Origin: Kordiimonas aestuarii
GTDB taxonomy: Bacteria; Pseudomonadota; Alphaproteobacteria; Sphingomonadales; Kordiimonadaceae
NCBI RefSeq assembly: GCF_025574465.1
Contig: NZ_JAOBPP010000020.1
Coordinates: 290,549 to 354,548 of the forward strand
Direction of reading: 5' to 3'
DNA: 64,000 nucleotides
Numbering within the stretch: the first letter of the stretch is position 1; each line of letters opens with the position of its first letter. Positions 27,903 to 35,248 of this stretch are shown here, piece by piece. Under the pieces are notes generated by a model. The model was not told the origin of the DNA. It searched no databases and saw only the letters and a program-made list of their open reading frames with translations. A program made the translations under genes and the position numbers.

Positions 27903-29192
27903 CTAGCCATTCTGCGGTTTATTTTGCGGAATAGGCAATTTGAAGCTGAAAGACGTACCGGTGCCCAGTTGGCTCTTGATGTCCAGCGAGCTGTTATGCC
28001 GCAGCAGGATATGTTTTACGATCGCCAGCCCCAGGCCCGTGCCGCCCATCTTACGCGACCGCGCTGTATCGATGCGATAAAAACGCTCGGTCAGGCGGGC
28101 GAGGTGTTCCTGCGCGATACCCGGCCCTTCGTCGGTAATCGAGAGTACAACATGCTTGCCGGTCCGGCCCAGTTCCGTGGCCACATGTACAGTGGTGTTC
28201 GGGTCGGCATATTTGGCAGCATTGGTCAAAAGGTTAAGGAAAACCTGGGTTATCTGGTCGCTGTCGGCTACAACATCTCGCACCCCTTCAGCCTGTTCGA
28301 AGCTCAGGGTGACCCCGCGCTCGGCCGCGACGGCCTTGACGGTATTGATGGTGCTGATAATCAGTTTGTTGATGTCGGTTGTGGCATTGGGCGCCATATA
28401 GCGCGTCATCTCGATCCGGGAGAGTGACAACAGGTCATCGATGAGTCGCACCATGCGTTCGGCCTCGGTTTGCATGATGCCCAGAAAACGTTTGTGGGCT
28501 TCCATGTCGCCGACGGCGGGTCCGCGGAGTGTTTCAATGAAGCCGAGGACAGAGGTAAGGGGCGTACGCAGCTCATGGCTTGCATTTGCGACAAAGTCGG
28601 CGCGCATGCGCTCGGTTCGTAACAAACTTGTAACTTCGTAGAAATAGACGATGGCACGCACGCCGTCCTGTTGCTTACGGCCTGCAAGCACGGGTGCGAC
28701 TGTCACATCGAAGCTGCGGTCCTTGCTGGTGGTGTAGCGAATGACGCCGAAATCACCGTATTGGCCGTTCAGGATATTATCAAGTGCTGCAACAAAGTTG
28801 GACTGGCGCAGATACAGAAAGGCGTCGTTTCCGACAATGTCGCTGCCCAAAAGGTCTCGGGCGGATTCGTTGGCAAAGGCGATTTTCTTGTCGGCGTCGA
28901 CCAGCAAAAGCGGTGAGGGGAGGCGGTCCAGCGCGCCCGCACCCAGTAATACGGATGAGCCCGATTTGGATTTGCGTTTTTCCCTGATTGCATGGCGCCG
29001 GTTTTCCAGTCGTTCCATTCGGCGCTTGATTTCAAGCTGAAGCAGGAAAGCAGCCGCAACAGCCCCGACGAAAAAAGCGCCGATGAATGTCACCTGACCG
29101 ACCGACCACATAAGTGCCAGGGTAAAAATCACAGCTGCAACGGTAGACCGTTCGGTCAACAGCCCTTGATATTCTTTAAAGGGTTCGCGCAT
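27903..29192 (-). CDS. phoR: Phosphate regulon sensor histidine kinase PhoR
   Basis: 429 aa. Two N-terminal membrane segments (about 16-30 and 34-53) are followed by a basic linker and a PAS domain (about 88-190; SPLLLVDADKKIAFANESA). The HisKA domain has the phosphoacceptor His206 in NASHELRTPLTSVLGF; the HATPase domain has NLLTNAAKYADP, DEGPGIAQEHL and GGTGLGLAIVKHIL. It phosphorylates PhoB under phosphate limitation and is held off by PstSCAB/PhoU. It is the first gene of the operon. A 16-bp tandem duplication lies just upstream of its start. Confidence 0.94.
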   Translation of the reverse strand: MREPFKEYQGLLTERSTVAAVIFTLALMWSVGQVTFIGAFFVGAVAAAFLLQLEIKRRMERLENRRHAIREKRKSKSGSSVLLGAGALDRLPSPLLLVDADKKIAFANESARDLLGSDIVGNDAFLYLRQSNFVAALDNILNGQYGDFGVIRYTTSKDRSFDVTVAPVLAGRKQQDGVRAIVYFYEVTSLLRTERMRADFVANASHELRTPLTSVLGFIETLRGPAVGDMEAHKRFLGIMQTEAERMVRLIDDLLSLSRIEMTRYMAPNATTDINKLIISTINTVKAVAAERGVTLSFEQAEGVRDVVADSDQITQVFLNLLTNAAKYADPNTTVHVATELGRTGKHVVLSITDEGPGIAQEHLARLTERFYRIDTARSRKMGGTGLGLAIVKHILLRHNSSLDIKSQLGTGTSFSFKLPIPQNKPQNG

Positions 29193-29204
29193 AAGACTAT
29201 CAGA

Positions 29205-29236
29205 ATCCTGGGGTGGCTAAATCCTGGGGTGGCTAA
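29205..29236. repeat. Perfect 16-bp tandem duplication upstream of phoR
   Basis: ATCCTGGGGTGGCTAA occurs twice head to tail (29205-29220 and 29221-29236), starting 13 bp before the phoR ATG in the leader. Two identical copies with no divergence suggest a recent slip or duplication. Confidence 0.95.
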
Positions 29237-29302
29237 CCGGCGTTCAGGGAACAGAGGAAAGCCAACAGTTATATAACAACCCATACCCTTTAAATTACAA
29301 GC

Positions 29303-29320
29303 ATTGCATTTTTGTGACAT
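29303..29320 (-). promoter_or_regulatory. Possible Pho box upstream of phoR
   Basis: On the minus strand ATGTCAC-AAAA-ATGCAAT has the 7-4-7 spacing of PhoB half-sites (consensus CTGTCAT). The first half matches 5 of 7 and the second 4 of 7. It is about 110 bp upstream of phoR, a sensible place for autoregulation, but the match is weak. The rest of 29193-29487 is AT-rich and holds the divergent promoters of phoR and the Tat-protein gene; I see no ORF in it. Confidence 0.3.
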
Positions 29321-29487
29321 TTTTATTTCGTGCAAATTTGTGTCCGGTCCTGTTAATTAGGGCTTGCTTACACTAAAATAGTCGATAGACCCTTATTTGT
29401 ATTGTGCTGTTAAACTATATTTAACATCATCAATTTAATGCTAGGGTAGCTCGCACGATTGGGATCGCTGCTTGGAGGCCGCAACAG

Positions 29488-30303
29488 GTGGATAAAAAGA
29501 GTAACCAAACTCACGATTTTCTGGAACGGCGGCGCCAGCTCCTGAAGATGGGTGCTGCTGGTATGCCGATGATCCTGACGCTCAAGGCGTCGGCCAATCA
29601 GTCGGTCCATTCCGCGTTGGACTGCTCATTCAAAATAACATCGGCTGTCAATTTGCTTGTAAACCATGAAGGCAAGGTGTGGGTTGGTGATGGAAGTATT
29701 CGTCAGCACAGCGATGGTCGTTTAAATACAGCTGACATCGCCAGTTTCAAAAGTGACGCCGACTTCGCCTTTCCATCCGGCTCCGCGCCTGACGGTTATG
29801 TGCCGAGCGAATGCCCGGACGACGGCTGCAGCGGCGGCGGTGGTGACGGCGACTGGGATGACGATGACTGGTACTTTGGCGGCAGCGGCAAGGATCTGCT
29901 GGAGCAGCTTGAGGAAAGTGGCAGCGTCGTTGCCTTTACGAACAACAAGAATAAGAATAAAAATAAGGGCGGTGGCTCTGGCGGCGACGACGATGATGAT
30001 GATTGTGGGTCCGGTGGCTCCCACGGCGATGACGACGATGACTATTGGGACGATGATGACGGTGGGTCCAGCAGCTCCGGTAGCGAATGGACTGATTGTG
30101 GCTACAATTTCTACCAGATCAGCGCCAACACCACGATCACGCCCCTTGAGTATATGAATTCAAGCGGGGATTGGCAGATTTCAGGCACCAAGGGCCTCTA
30201 CATCGTGCTGGGTGCCAAATATCTGGACTATTATGGCAATGATGGTGGCTTTCCTGGTATCTCTTGCCTGCATTCGATCCTGACTTACCTCGAAACCGCA
30301 TAA
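29488..30303 (+). CDS. Tat-signal, Asp/Gly/Ser-rich exported protein, possible substrate of the HprK/PqqD cassette
   Basis: 271 aa, GTG start with CTTGGAGG upstream. The N-terminus carries a twin-arginine signal: ERRRQLLK at about residues 13-20, then a mildly hydrophobic stretch MGAAGMPMILTLKASA. A first folded-looking part (about 38-95) contains LVNHEGKVWVGDG. A long low-complexity middle (about 110-205) consists of Asp runs, Gly/Ser and a KNKNKNK stretch, with Trp/Tyr interspersed (DDDDWYFGG, DDDYWDDDD). The C-terminal part (about 208-271) is structured again (DCGYNFYQISANT, GLYIVLGAKYLDYYG). Several Cys residues are present. The family is not recognised. The 16-bp gap to the PqqD-like gene and the same strand suggest it is the polypeptide on which the cassette acts; this is inference. 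The Asp runs could bind calcium. Confidence 0.75.
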   Translation: MDKKSNQTHDFLERRRQLLKMGAAGMPMILTLKASANQSVHSALDCSFKITSAVNLLVNHEGKVWVGDGSIRQHSDGRLNTADIASFKSDADFAFPSGSAPDGYVPSECPDDGCSGGGGDGDWDDDDWYFGGSGKDLLEQLEESGSVVAFTNNKNKNKNKGGGSGGDDDDDDCGSGGSHGDDDDDYWDDDDGGSSSSGSEWTDCGYNFYQISANTTITPLEYMNSSGDWQISGTKGLYIVLGAKYLDYYGNDGGFPGISCLHSILTYLETA

Positions 30304-30319
30304 GCGGGGCATCGCCGCG

Positions 30320-30625
30320 ATGTCTTCAAGCGTAGAAAAAGAATGGCTTTGGTTTGCTGACCAAAGCCTTTTTTCTGTCCGCGAGATGGGCGAGGTGACT
30401 TATATATACAGCCTTCGGTCAGGCAATACCCATGTGTTTAACGCCGTCTCCATGGCGATGTTGCAGTATTTTGTTGCAGCCCCCCGGGGCGTTGATGAAC
30501 TGATTGCTCATTTCCCTGACCTTATGGGTGTGACACGGGAAGAATGCCCGCGTGGTGTTATCAGGCGCATCTTCGGCGAGTTGGATGACGCAGGTCTGGT
30601 ACAGCCCGTGGAGAAACGGGCATGA
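30320..30625 (+). CDS. PqqD-like peptide chaperone, HPr-rel-A type
   Basis: 101 aa with the PqqD fold: strands in the N-terminal half (LFSVREMGEVTYIYSLRSGNTHVFN) and helices in the C-terminal half (AVSMAMLQYFVAAPRGVDELIAHF, then GVIRRIFGELDDAGLVQP). PqqD-like domains bind leader peptides and hand them to modifying enzymes. Proteins of this size beside an HprK-related kinase are annotated as the HPr-rel-A system. The stop overlaps the kinase start by 4 bp, so both are made together. Confidence 0.85.
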   Translation: MSSSVEKEWLWFADQSLFSVREMGEVTYIYSLRSGNTHVFNAVSMAMLQYFVAAPRGVDELIAHFPDLMGVTREECPRGVIRRIFGELDDAGLVQPVEKRA

Positions 30626-31551
30626 CCGCAGTCAGGGTCGGGACGCTGGCCACAAGGCGGGTAGGGGCGGCATTGGCGGCCGGCCGGTTGAACCTGCATC
30701 TGGGGCCCTTTTCAACCGCGTTACAATCGCATAGCGCCAAGGTTACTCGCTATTTTTGCGACCTGTACCGGGATTGTCTGGTCACCTTGAATGAAGACGA
30801 AATTGTGGACTACACCTTGAGGGTGGGAGCGCCAAATTTATTGCGTCGTTTTGTCCGGCCGCAGATTGTCCCTGACCCCGGCTTTCATTTCCCCGCGCTT
30901 CCTCTGCCGGCCCATATGGCACCTCTTGCGCTTGAAATGGGCATGAACCTTACGGCGGCTTTGCAGTGTTTCCGGTTTGTCATGTTCCATGCTGGCGTGG
31001 TGGCCAAAAACGATAATGCCGTTATGATCGCGGCGCACTCCGGCGGCGGAAAAAGCACCTTGACGGCGGCGATGATGGAGGCGGGCTACCGCCTGCTTTC
31101 CGACGAATTTGCCATCCTCCACCGAAGCAGGCCGGTGTTACAGCCCTATCCGCGACCGGTCTCGCTCAAAAACGCGTCCATTGACGTGGTGCAGGCGTTC
31201 GCCGGCAACGACGCGGTGAGTACGCGCCTTGAAGGAACACCAAAAGGCACGATCGCGTATCGCCGTGCGCGGCGCGCGGATGTTGAAGCGATGAATCAGG
31301 TTGCAGTACCCAAGTTATTGATATTTCCGCATTTTACAGACGGGAGGCAGCCTGGAGTGACGCAAGTGGAACCCGCCGACGCCGCTATGCGGCTGGTGGC
31401 CGGGTCGCCGAATTATCAGGTGGTGGGCGAAGCCGCGTTCGAAAGTACCATGGCGATGTTCGACAGCCTCGCCTGCTACGAGATCAGCTATGGCAATACA
31501 GAGGACAGCGTGCGACTGGTTGAAGACCTGTTCCAGGAGACCGGTGCATGA
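30622..31551 (+). CDS. HprK-related kinase A
   Basis: 309 aa. Resembles the catalytic domain of HPr Ser kinase: FHAGVVAKN (about 122-130), P-loop HSGGGKSTLTAAM (about 139-151) and LLSDEFAILHRS (about 158-169). HPr kinases phosphorylate a serine of HPr; related kinases in lasso-peptide clusters phosphorylate a peptide serine. No HPr or PTS gene is nearby, and a PqqD-like chaperone precedes it, so a polypeptide target is likely. It overlaps both neighbours by 4 bp (start in the PqqD stop, stop in the nucleotidyltransferase start). Confidence 0.88.
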   Translation: MTAVRVGTLATRRVGAALAAGRLNLHLGPFSTALQSHSAKVTRYFCDLYRDCLVTLNEDEIVDYTLRVGAPNLLRRFVRPQIVPDPGFHFPALPLPAHMAPLALEMGMNLTAALQCFRFVMFHAGVVAKNDNAVMIAAHSGGGKSTLTAAMMEAGYRLLSDEFAILHRSRPVLQPYPRPVSLKNASIDVVQAFAGNDAVSTRLEGTPKGTIAYRRARRADVEAMNQVAVPKLLIFPHFTDGRQPGVTQVEPADAAMRLVAGSPNYQVVGEAAFESTMAMFDSLACYEISYGNTEDSVRLVEDLFQETGA

Positions 31552-32588
31552 AGCGCGCATTTTTCAGGGCCGCTGTCGGGCTGACGGCCTTGCCGGAAAA
31601 CCAGCTTGACCTTTCCCGCTTTCTGCGCTGGGCCGCCCACGATCATATTCTGGGGCAGGTTGCCGCCGCACATGTTGATGAAGCGGGCGGGAAGCTGAAG
31701 GATGTCCTTGAAAACGCCCGCATACGCAGCGCTCATGACAGGCGTATGCTCACCTTTGAAGCCGACCGGATTTCGCGGGCGCTGCTGGGCAGCGGCATTG
31801 AACCGGTCCTGCTCAAAGGCGGGGCTTATGTGGCGGCGGGGCTGAGAGCCGGGCGCGGCCGCAGGGTCAGCGATATCGATATTCTCGTTGAAGACCAGCG
31901 ACTTGCCGAAACCGAAGTGCTTCTGCGTGAGGCGGGGTGGCAGGGTGACAGCTCGACAGCGGGGGATTACGACCAGCAATATTACAGGCGCTGGATGCAT
32001 GAACTGCCGCCGATGCGGCACGGCACGCGCCGGACTCTGATTGATGTACATCATCGTTTACTGCCGCGCACTGCACGGCTGCAACCTCGCCATGACCTGA
32101 TGATGGCGGCATCCGTCAAGCTTGAAAGTACCGGTTTGCGGGCGTTTAGCCCGATGGATCGCTTCATCCATTCAGCAATCCACATCTGCGCGGATGGAGC
32201 CTTCGAGACGGTGGCCCGTAGTTTCATTGAGCTTTATTACCTGTTTGGCGACCTGGAGGCGGATGACCGAAGGCGTCTGATCGACAGGGCTGCCGAGGTT
32301 AATGCACTCAAACCCGTTGCGAGTGCGCTATGGGCTGTAAGCCATTATTTTGGCTCGGCAAATGCACATGCGGCCTTGCGTTCCATGGGGGTGATGAAGG
32401 TTGGTGTCGCGCTCAGGTTTATCCTGCGGGTTGTGGTGCGGGGCGGTCGGCTTGCGCCTGTCGCGCGCCTTGCGCTTTATGTCCGCAGCCACTATATGCG
32501 CATGCCGCTGGCCATGCTTGCCAAGCACCTGTTTTCAAAGGCTTTCAAGCGCGGCGGACAAGCGCGGGCAACGCGCTCAGGTGGCTGA
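31548..32588 (+). CDS. Nucleotidyltransferase-family protein of the HprK/PqqD cassette (NTP_transf_5-like)
   Basis: 346 aa. The motif LLKGGAYVAAGL followed by GRRVSDIDILVED (Asp109 and Asp111) is the nucleotidyltransferase metal-binding signature; a third acidic/His region follows in LIDVHHRLLP. The C-terminal half is helical and ends in a basic tail. In lasso-peptide systems with kinases, such proteins act on the phosphorylated peptide; here the substrate is unknown. It is the last gene of the cassette. Its final 44 bp overlap the convergent phosphatase gene. Confidence 0.85.
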   Translation: MKRAFFRAAVGLTALPENQLDLSRFLRWAAHDHILGQVAAAHVDEAGGKLKDVLENARIRSAHDRRMLTFEADRISRALLGSGIEPVLLKGGAYVAAGLRAGRGRRVSDIDILVEDQRLAETEVLLREAGWQGDSSTAGDYDQQYYRRWMHELPPMRHGTRRTLIDVHHRLLPRTARLQPRHDLMMAASVKLESTGLRAFSPMDRFIHSAIHICADGAFETVARSFIELYYLFGDLEADDRRRLIDRAAEVNALKPVASALWAVSHYFGSANAHAALRSMGVMKVGVALRFILRVVVRGGRLAPVARLALYVRSHYMRMPLAMLAKHLFSKAFKRGGQARATRSGG

Positions 32589-33210
32589 TCAGATGATCGG
32601 CCCCAAGGTCGTGGGGGGCAATGTCGGTATAGCCAAAATCAACAGCGACCGAAGGGGCAGCGGCATCCCGCGCGGCGGCGATGTCATTGATGCTGTCGCC
32701 AACCATCAAGAAAGGCCCGTCGCCGGGTAAAAGCCTTGCTGTTTCAAGGAGATGGCGTGGGTCTGGCTTTTTGAAATCGAAGCTGTCGCCGCCGGTTACC
32801 GCATCAAAATAGCGCGCGATATCAAGTGATTGCAGGAGCGGGCGGGTAAGGGCTAGGGGCTTGTTGGTGCAGATGGCGAGGGAAAACCCTTTGTCTTTCA
32901 ACGCGTTGAGCATAATAAGCCCACCGTCAAACACTCGGGTGCCATCGGCGATATGGTCGCCGTAGTACTTGAGGAACACCGGCAGCAGGTCGGCTGCCTG
33001 ATGGGTGTCACGGCCGCCCGTGGCCTCAAGCCCCAGCTCGATCAGCCGTTTGGCACCATGGCCCACCATGTGCCTAACCTGTTCAAGCGTGACGGTTTTC
33101 CGACCCACGTGGGCCAATACATGATTGGTGGCGGCATGCAGGTCTGCTGCACTGTCCACCAGGGTACCATCAAGGTCGAAAATAATTTTATCAACTGAAA
33201 AACGCGTCAC
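32545..33210 (-). CDS. gph: HAD-family phosphatase, phosphoglycolate phosphatase-like
   Basis: 221 aa, GTG start. HAD motifs: I, IIFDLDGTLVDSA (nucleophile Asp at about residue 12); II, AICTNKPLAL; III, the Lys in FDFKKPDPRHLL; IV, MVGDSINDIAAARDA. A helical cap follows motif I. The family converts 2-phosphoglycolate to glycolate; specificity within HAD proteins is hard to fix from sequence. It is monocistronic on the minus strand, with its 3' end overlapping the nucleotidyltransferase gene. An 11-bp repeat array begins 37 bp upstream of its start. Confidence 0.85.
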   Translation of the reverse strand: MTRFSVDKIIFDLDGTLVDSAADLHAATNHVLAHVGRKTVTLEQVRHMVGHGAKRLIELGLEATGGRDTHQAADLLPVFLKYYGDHIADGTRVFDGGLIMLNALKDKGFSLAICTNKPLALTRPLLQSLDIARYFDAVTGGDSFDFKKPDPRHLLETARLLPGDGPFLMVGDSINDIAAARDAAAPSVAVDFGYTDIAPHDLGADHLISHLSALPALVRRA

Positions 33211-33246
33211 GATATGCTATCCTGAAGTCTGTCTTAATGGCGGTTT

Positions 33247-33340
33247 TGTGCGAAAAACTGTGCGGAAACTGTGCGCAGATTGTGCGAAAACTGTGCGGCA
33301 AAACCCGCCTTTTTAGCCAACTATATGCCATTTCTGTGCG
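33247..33340. repeat. Helically phased TGTGCG direct repeats between gph and the DAHP synthase gene
   Basis: TGTGCG occurs at 33247, 33259, 33270, 33281 and 33292, with the consensus (A)AAACTGTGCG, and once more at 33335. The spacing of 12, 11, 11 and 11 bp puts the sites on one face of the helix. The 33211-33625 interval has no gene. Besides the array it holds a short palindrome (CGACAT-AAA-ATGTCG, 33507-33521) and a small hairpin (GTGCCCC-GAGA-GGGGTAC near 33588-33605) in the leader of the DAHP synthase gene. The array looks like a set of regulator sites. Confidence 0.7.
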
Positions 33341-33625
33341 GCAGCGTGCCAACCGGGCCGATGAGGCAGATGAACACACTGTTTCAGCGCTACAATAGCG
33401 TGCCTGAAGCTATAGATTAGAAATAGGTGCGCGCAAGTGTTAATCTTCGCTGATATAAAAGTGAAAATTTTCGAAGCCCCGGTTTCGGGCGCAAAATGGC
33501 TTGCGCGACATAAAATGTCGTGGTCTAAAAGGTAAGATTAGTGCGTGGAAAGAGTTTCTTGTGAAACTTTTGGAAACTTGTAAACGGGTGCCCCGAGAGG
33601 GGTACGGTAATGTTGAGGTAAAGTG

Positions 33626-34999
33626 ATGAGTGACTGGCGGCCAGACAGCTGGAAATCGCGGCCTATTGTACAGGTCCCCGAATACCCTGATGCCGATGCG
33701 CTGATGCGTGTGGAAGGGGAGCTTTCGAGCTATCCGCCGCTTGTATTTGCTGGCGAAGCCCGCAATTTGAAGGCGCAGCTTGGTGAAGTGGCGGAAGGTC
33801 GAGCTTTCCTGCTGCAAGGCGGGGACTGCGCCGAAAGTTTTGCCGAATTCCACCCCAACAATATTCGCGACAGCTTTCGCGTACTGCTGCAAATGGCTGT
33901 GGTGCTGACCTTCGCGGCCTCGTGCCCCGTGGTGAAGGTGGGGCGCCTTGCCGGCCAGTTTGCCAAGCCACGTTCAAGCGACACCGAAACGCAGGATGGT
34001 GTTGAGCTGCCAAGCTACCGGGGTGATATCATCAACGGTCCGTCATTTGATGCGGCGAGCCGTATCCCTGACCCGGCCCGCATGCTGAAGGCCTATAGCC
34101 AGGCGGCGGCGACATTGAACCTGTTGCGGGCGTTCGCGCAGGGTGGTTATGCCAACCTGATGTCGGTGCACCGCTGGAACCTCGATTTCGTCTCGCAAAG
34201 TGGCGCGGGTGAAAAATACCGCGAGCTGGCAGACCGGATCGGCGAAGCGCTGTCGTTCATGCAGGCCTGCGGCATTGACCCCGACAGTGTGCATCAGCTT
34301 CAGGGCACGGATTTTTACACCAGCCACGAAGCGCTGCTTCTGGGCTACGAGCAGGCGCTGACCCGCGTGGACAGCACGTCGGGAGACTGGTACGACACTT
34401 CCGCCCACATGTTGTGGGTGGGTGACCGCACCCGACAGCTTGACGGCGCGCATCTTGAGTTCCTGAGCGGCATCGGTAATCCGGTGGCGGCCAAGGTTGG
34501 CCCGACCACGGAAATTGACGGTCTGTTGAAGCTTATTGACAAGCTGAATCCGAAAAACGAAGCCGGGCGCCTGACACTGATCACCCGCTTTGGCGCCGAC
34601 AAGGTGGACGAGCACCTGCCGCGCCTGTTGCGCGCGGTGAAAGCCGAGGGCCGCAAGGTCGTCTGGTCCTGTGACCCGATGCACGGCAATACCCAAACGT
34701 CGCAAAGCGGCCTGAAGACCCGACCGTTCGACCGGGTGCTGAAGGAAGTGAAACAGGTATTCGCCTGTCACCGCAGCGAGGGTACCTATGCAGGTGGCAT
34801 CCACCTTGAGCTCACCGGCCAGAATGTGACCGAATGCATCGGCGGTGCCGTGGCGATCACGGAAGAGGGGCTTTCAAGCCGCTATCACACCCACTGTGAC
34901 CCGCGCCTGAACGCCAGCCAGTCGATCGAGATGGCCTTCCAGCTTGCCGAAGCGCTGAAGGAAGAGCGCCTCGCCATGAGCGAGACGGCCGCAGCGTAA
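33626..34999 (+). CDS. aroG: Class II 3-deoxy-7-phosphoheptulonate (DAHP) synthase
   Basis: 457 aa from the ATG at 33626 (GAGGTAAAGTG ribosome site). Condenses phosphoenolpyruvate with erythrose 4-phosphate, the first shikimate step. Class II hallmarks are seen: [15 protein letters not shown] at the start, [62 protein letters not shown], and [18 protein letters not shown]. The length fits the family. It appears to be a single-gene unit with a leader of some 290 bp after the repeat array. Two hairpins follow it. Confidence 0.95.
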   Translation: MSDWRPDSWKSRPIVQVPEYPDADALMRVEGELSSYPPLVFAGEARNLKAQLGEVAEGRAFLLQGGDCAESFAEFHPNNIRDSFRVLLQMAVVLTFAASCPVVKVGRLAGQFAKPRSSDTETQDGVELPSYRGDIINGPSFDAASRIPDPARMLKAYSQAAATLNLLRAFAQGGYANLMSVHRWNLDFVSQSGAGEKYRELADRIGEALSFMQACGIDPDSVHQLQGTDFYTSHEALLLGYEQALTRVDSTSGDWYDTSAHMLWVGDRTRQLDGAHLEFLSGIGNPVAAKVGPTTEIDGLLKLIDKLNPKNEAGRLTLITRFGADKVDEHLPRLLRAVKAEGRKVVWSCDPMHGNTQTSQSGLKTRPFDRVLKEVKQVFACHRSEGTYAGGIHLELTGQNVTECIGGAVAITEEGLSSRYHTHCDPRLNASQSIEMAFQLAEALKEERLAMSETAAA

Positions 35000-35022
35000 A
35001 ACCTGAGTATATGGAAAATGAA

Positions 35023-35044
35023 AAGGCGACCTCAGGGTCGCCTT
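35023..35044 (+). terminator. Hairpin after the DAHP synthase gene
   Basis: AAGGCGACC-TCAG-GGTCGCCTT is a perfect 9-bp stem starting 23 bp after the stop codon. No U-run follows, so it may be a weak terminator or an mRNA end-protecting hairpin. Confidence 0.6.
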
Positions 35045-35149
35045 ATAGGAATAGCCGATGAGACGTCGGTAGGAAGGTATGAGAGATGAGAATGCCCGGT
35101 TCCGCTGACCAGATCTGACCTTGGGTGGTTGCCAATTTGAACATGTTGT

Positions 35150-35188
35150 AAGGCCATAGGGAAGCCTCCCTAAGGCCTTTGTTATTTT
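35150..35188 (+). terminator. Strong intrinsic terminator
   Basis: AAGGCC-A-TAGGGA (35150-35162) pairs with TCCCTA-A-GGCCTT (35167-35179), 12 pairs with one mismatch and a 4-base loop, followed by TTTGTTATTTT. It terminates plus-strand transcription about 170 bp after the DAHP synthase stop. The 105 bp between the first hairpin and this one contains a ribosome site and a 9-codon ORF (35079-35108), so a short separate transcript is possible. Confidence 0.8.
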
Positions 35189-35248
35189 GGGGCCTGCTGC
35201 TCCGGTGGGCAGGATTGCTTCCGGCGCACCAAGTTCGTTTTGCTAAAG

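Noticed and set aside
33247..33340. Idea that the TGTGCG array is a CRISPR or DnaA-box origin
   Set aside because: Spacers of about 5 bp are far too short for CRISPR, and the unit does not match the DnaA box TTATCCACA.
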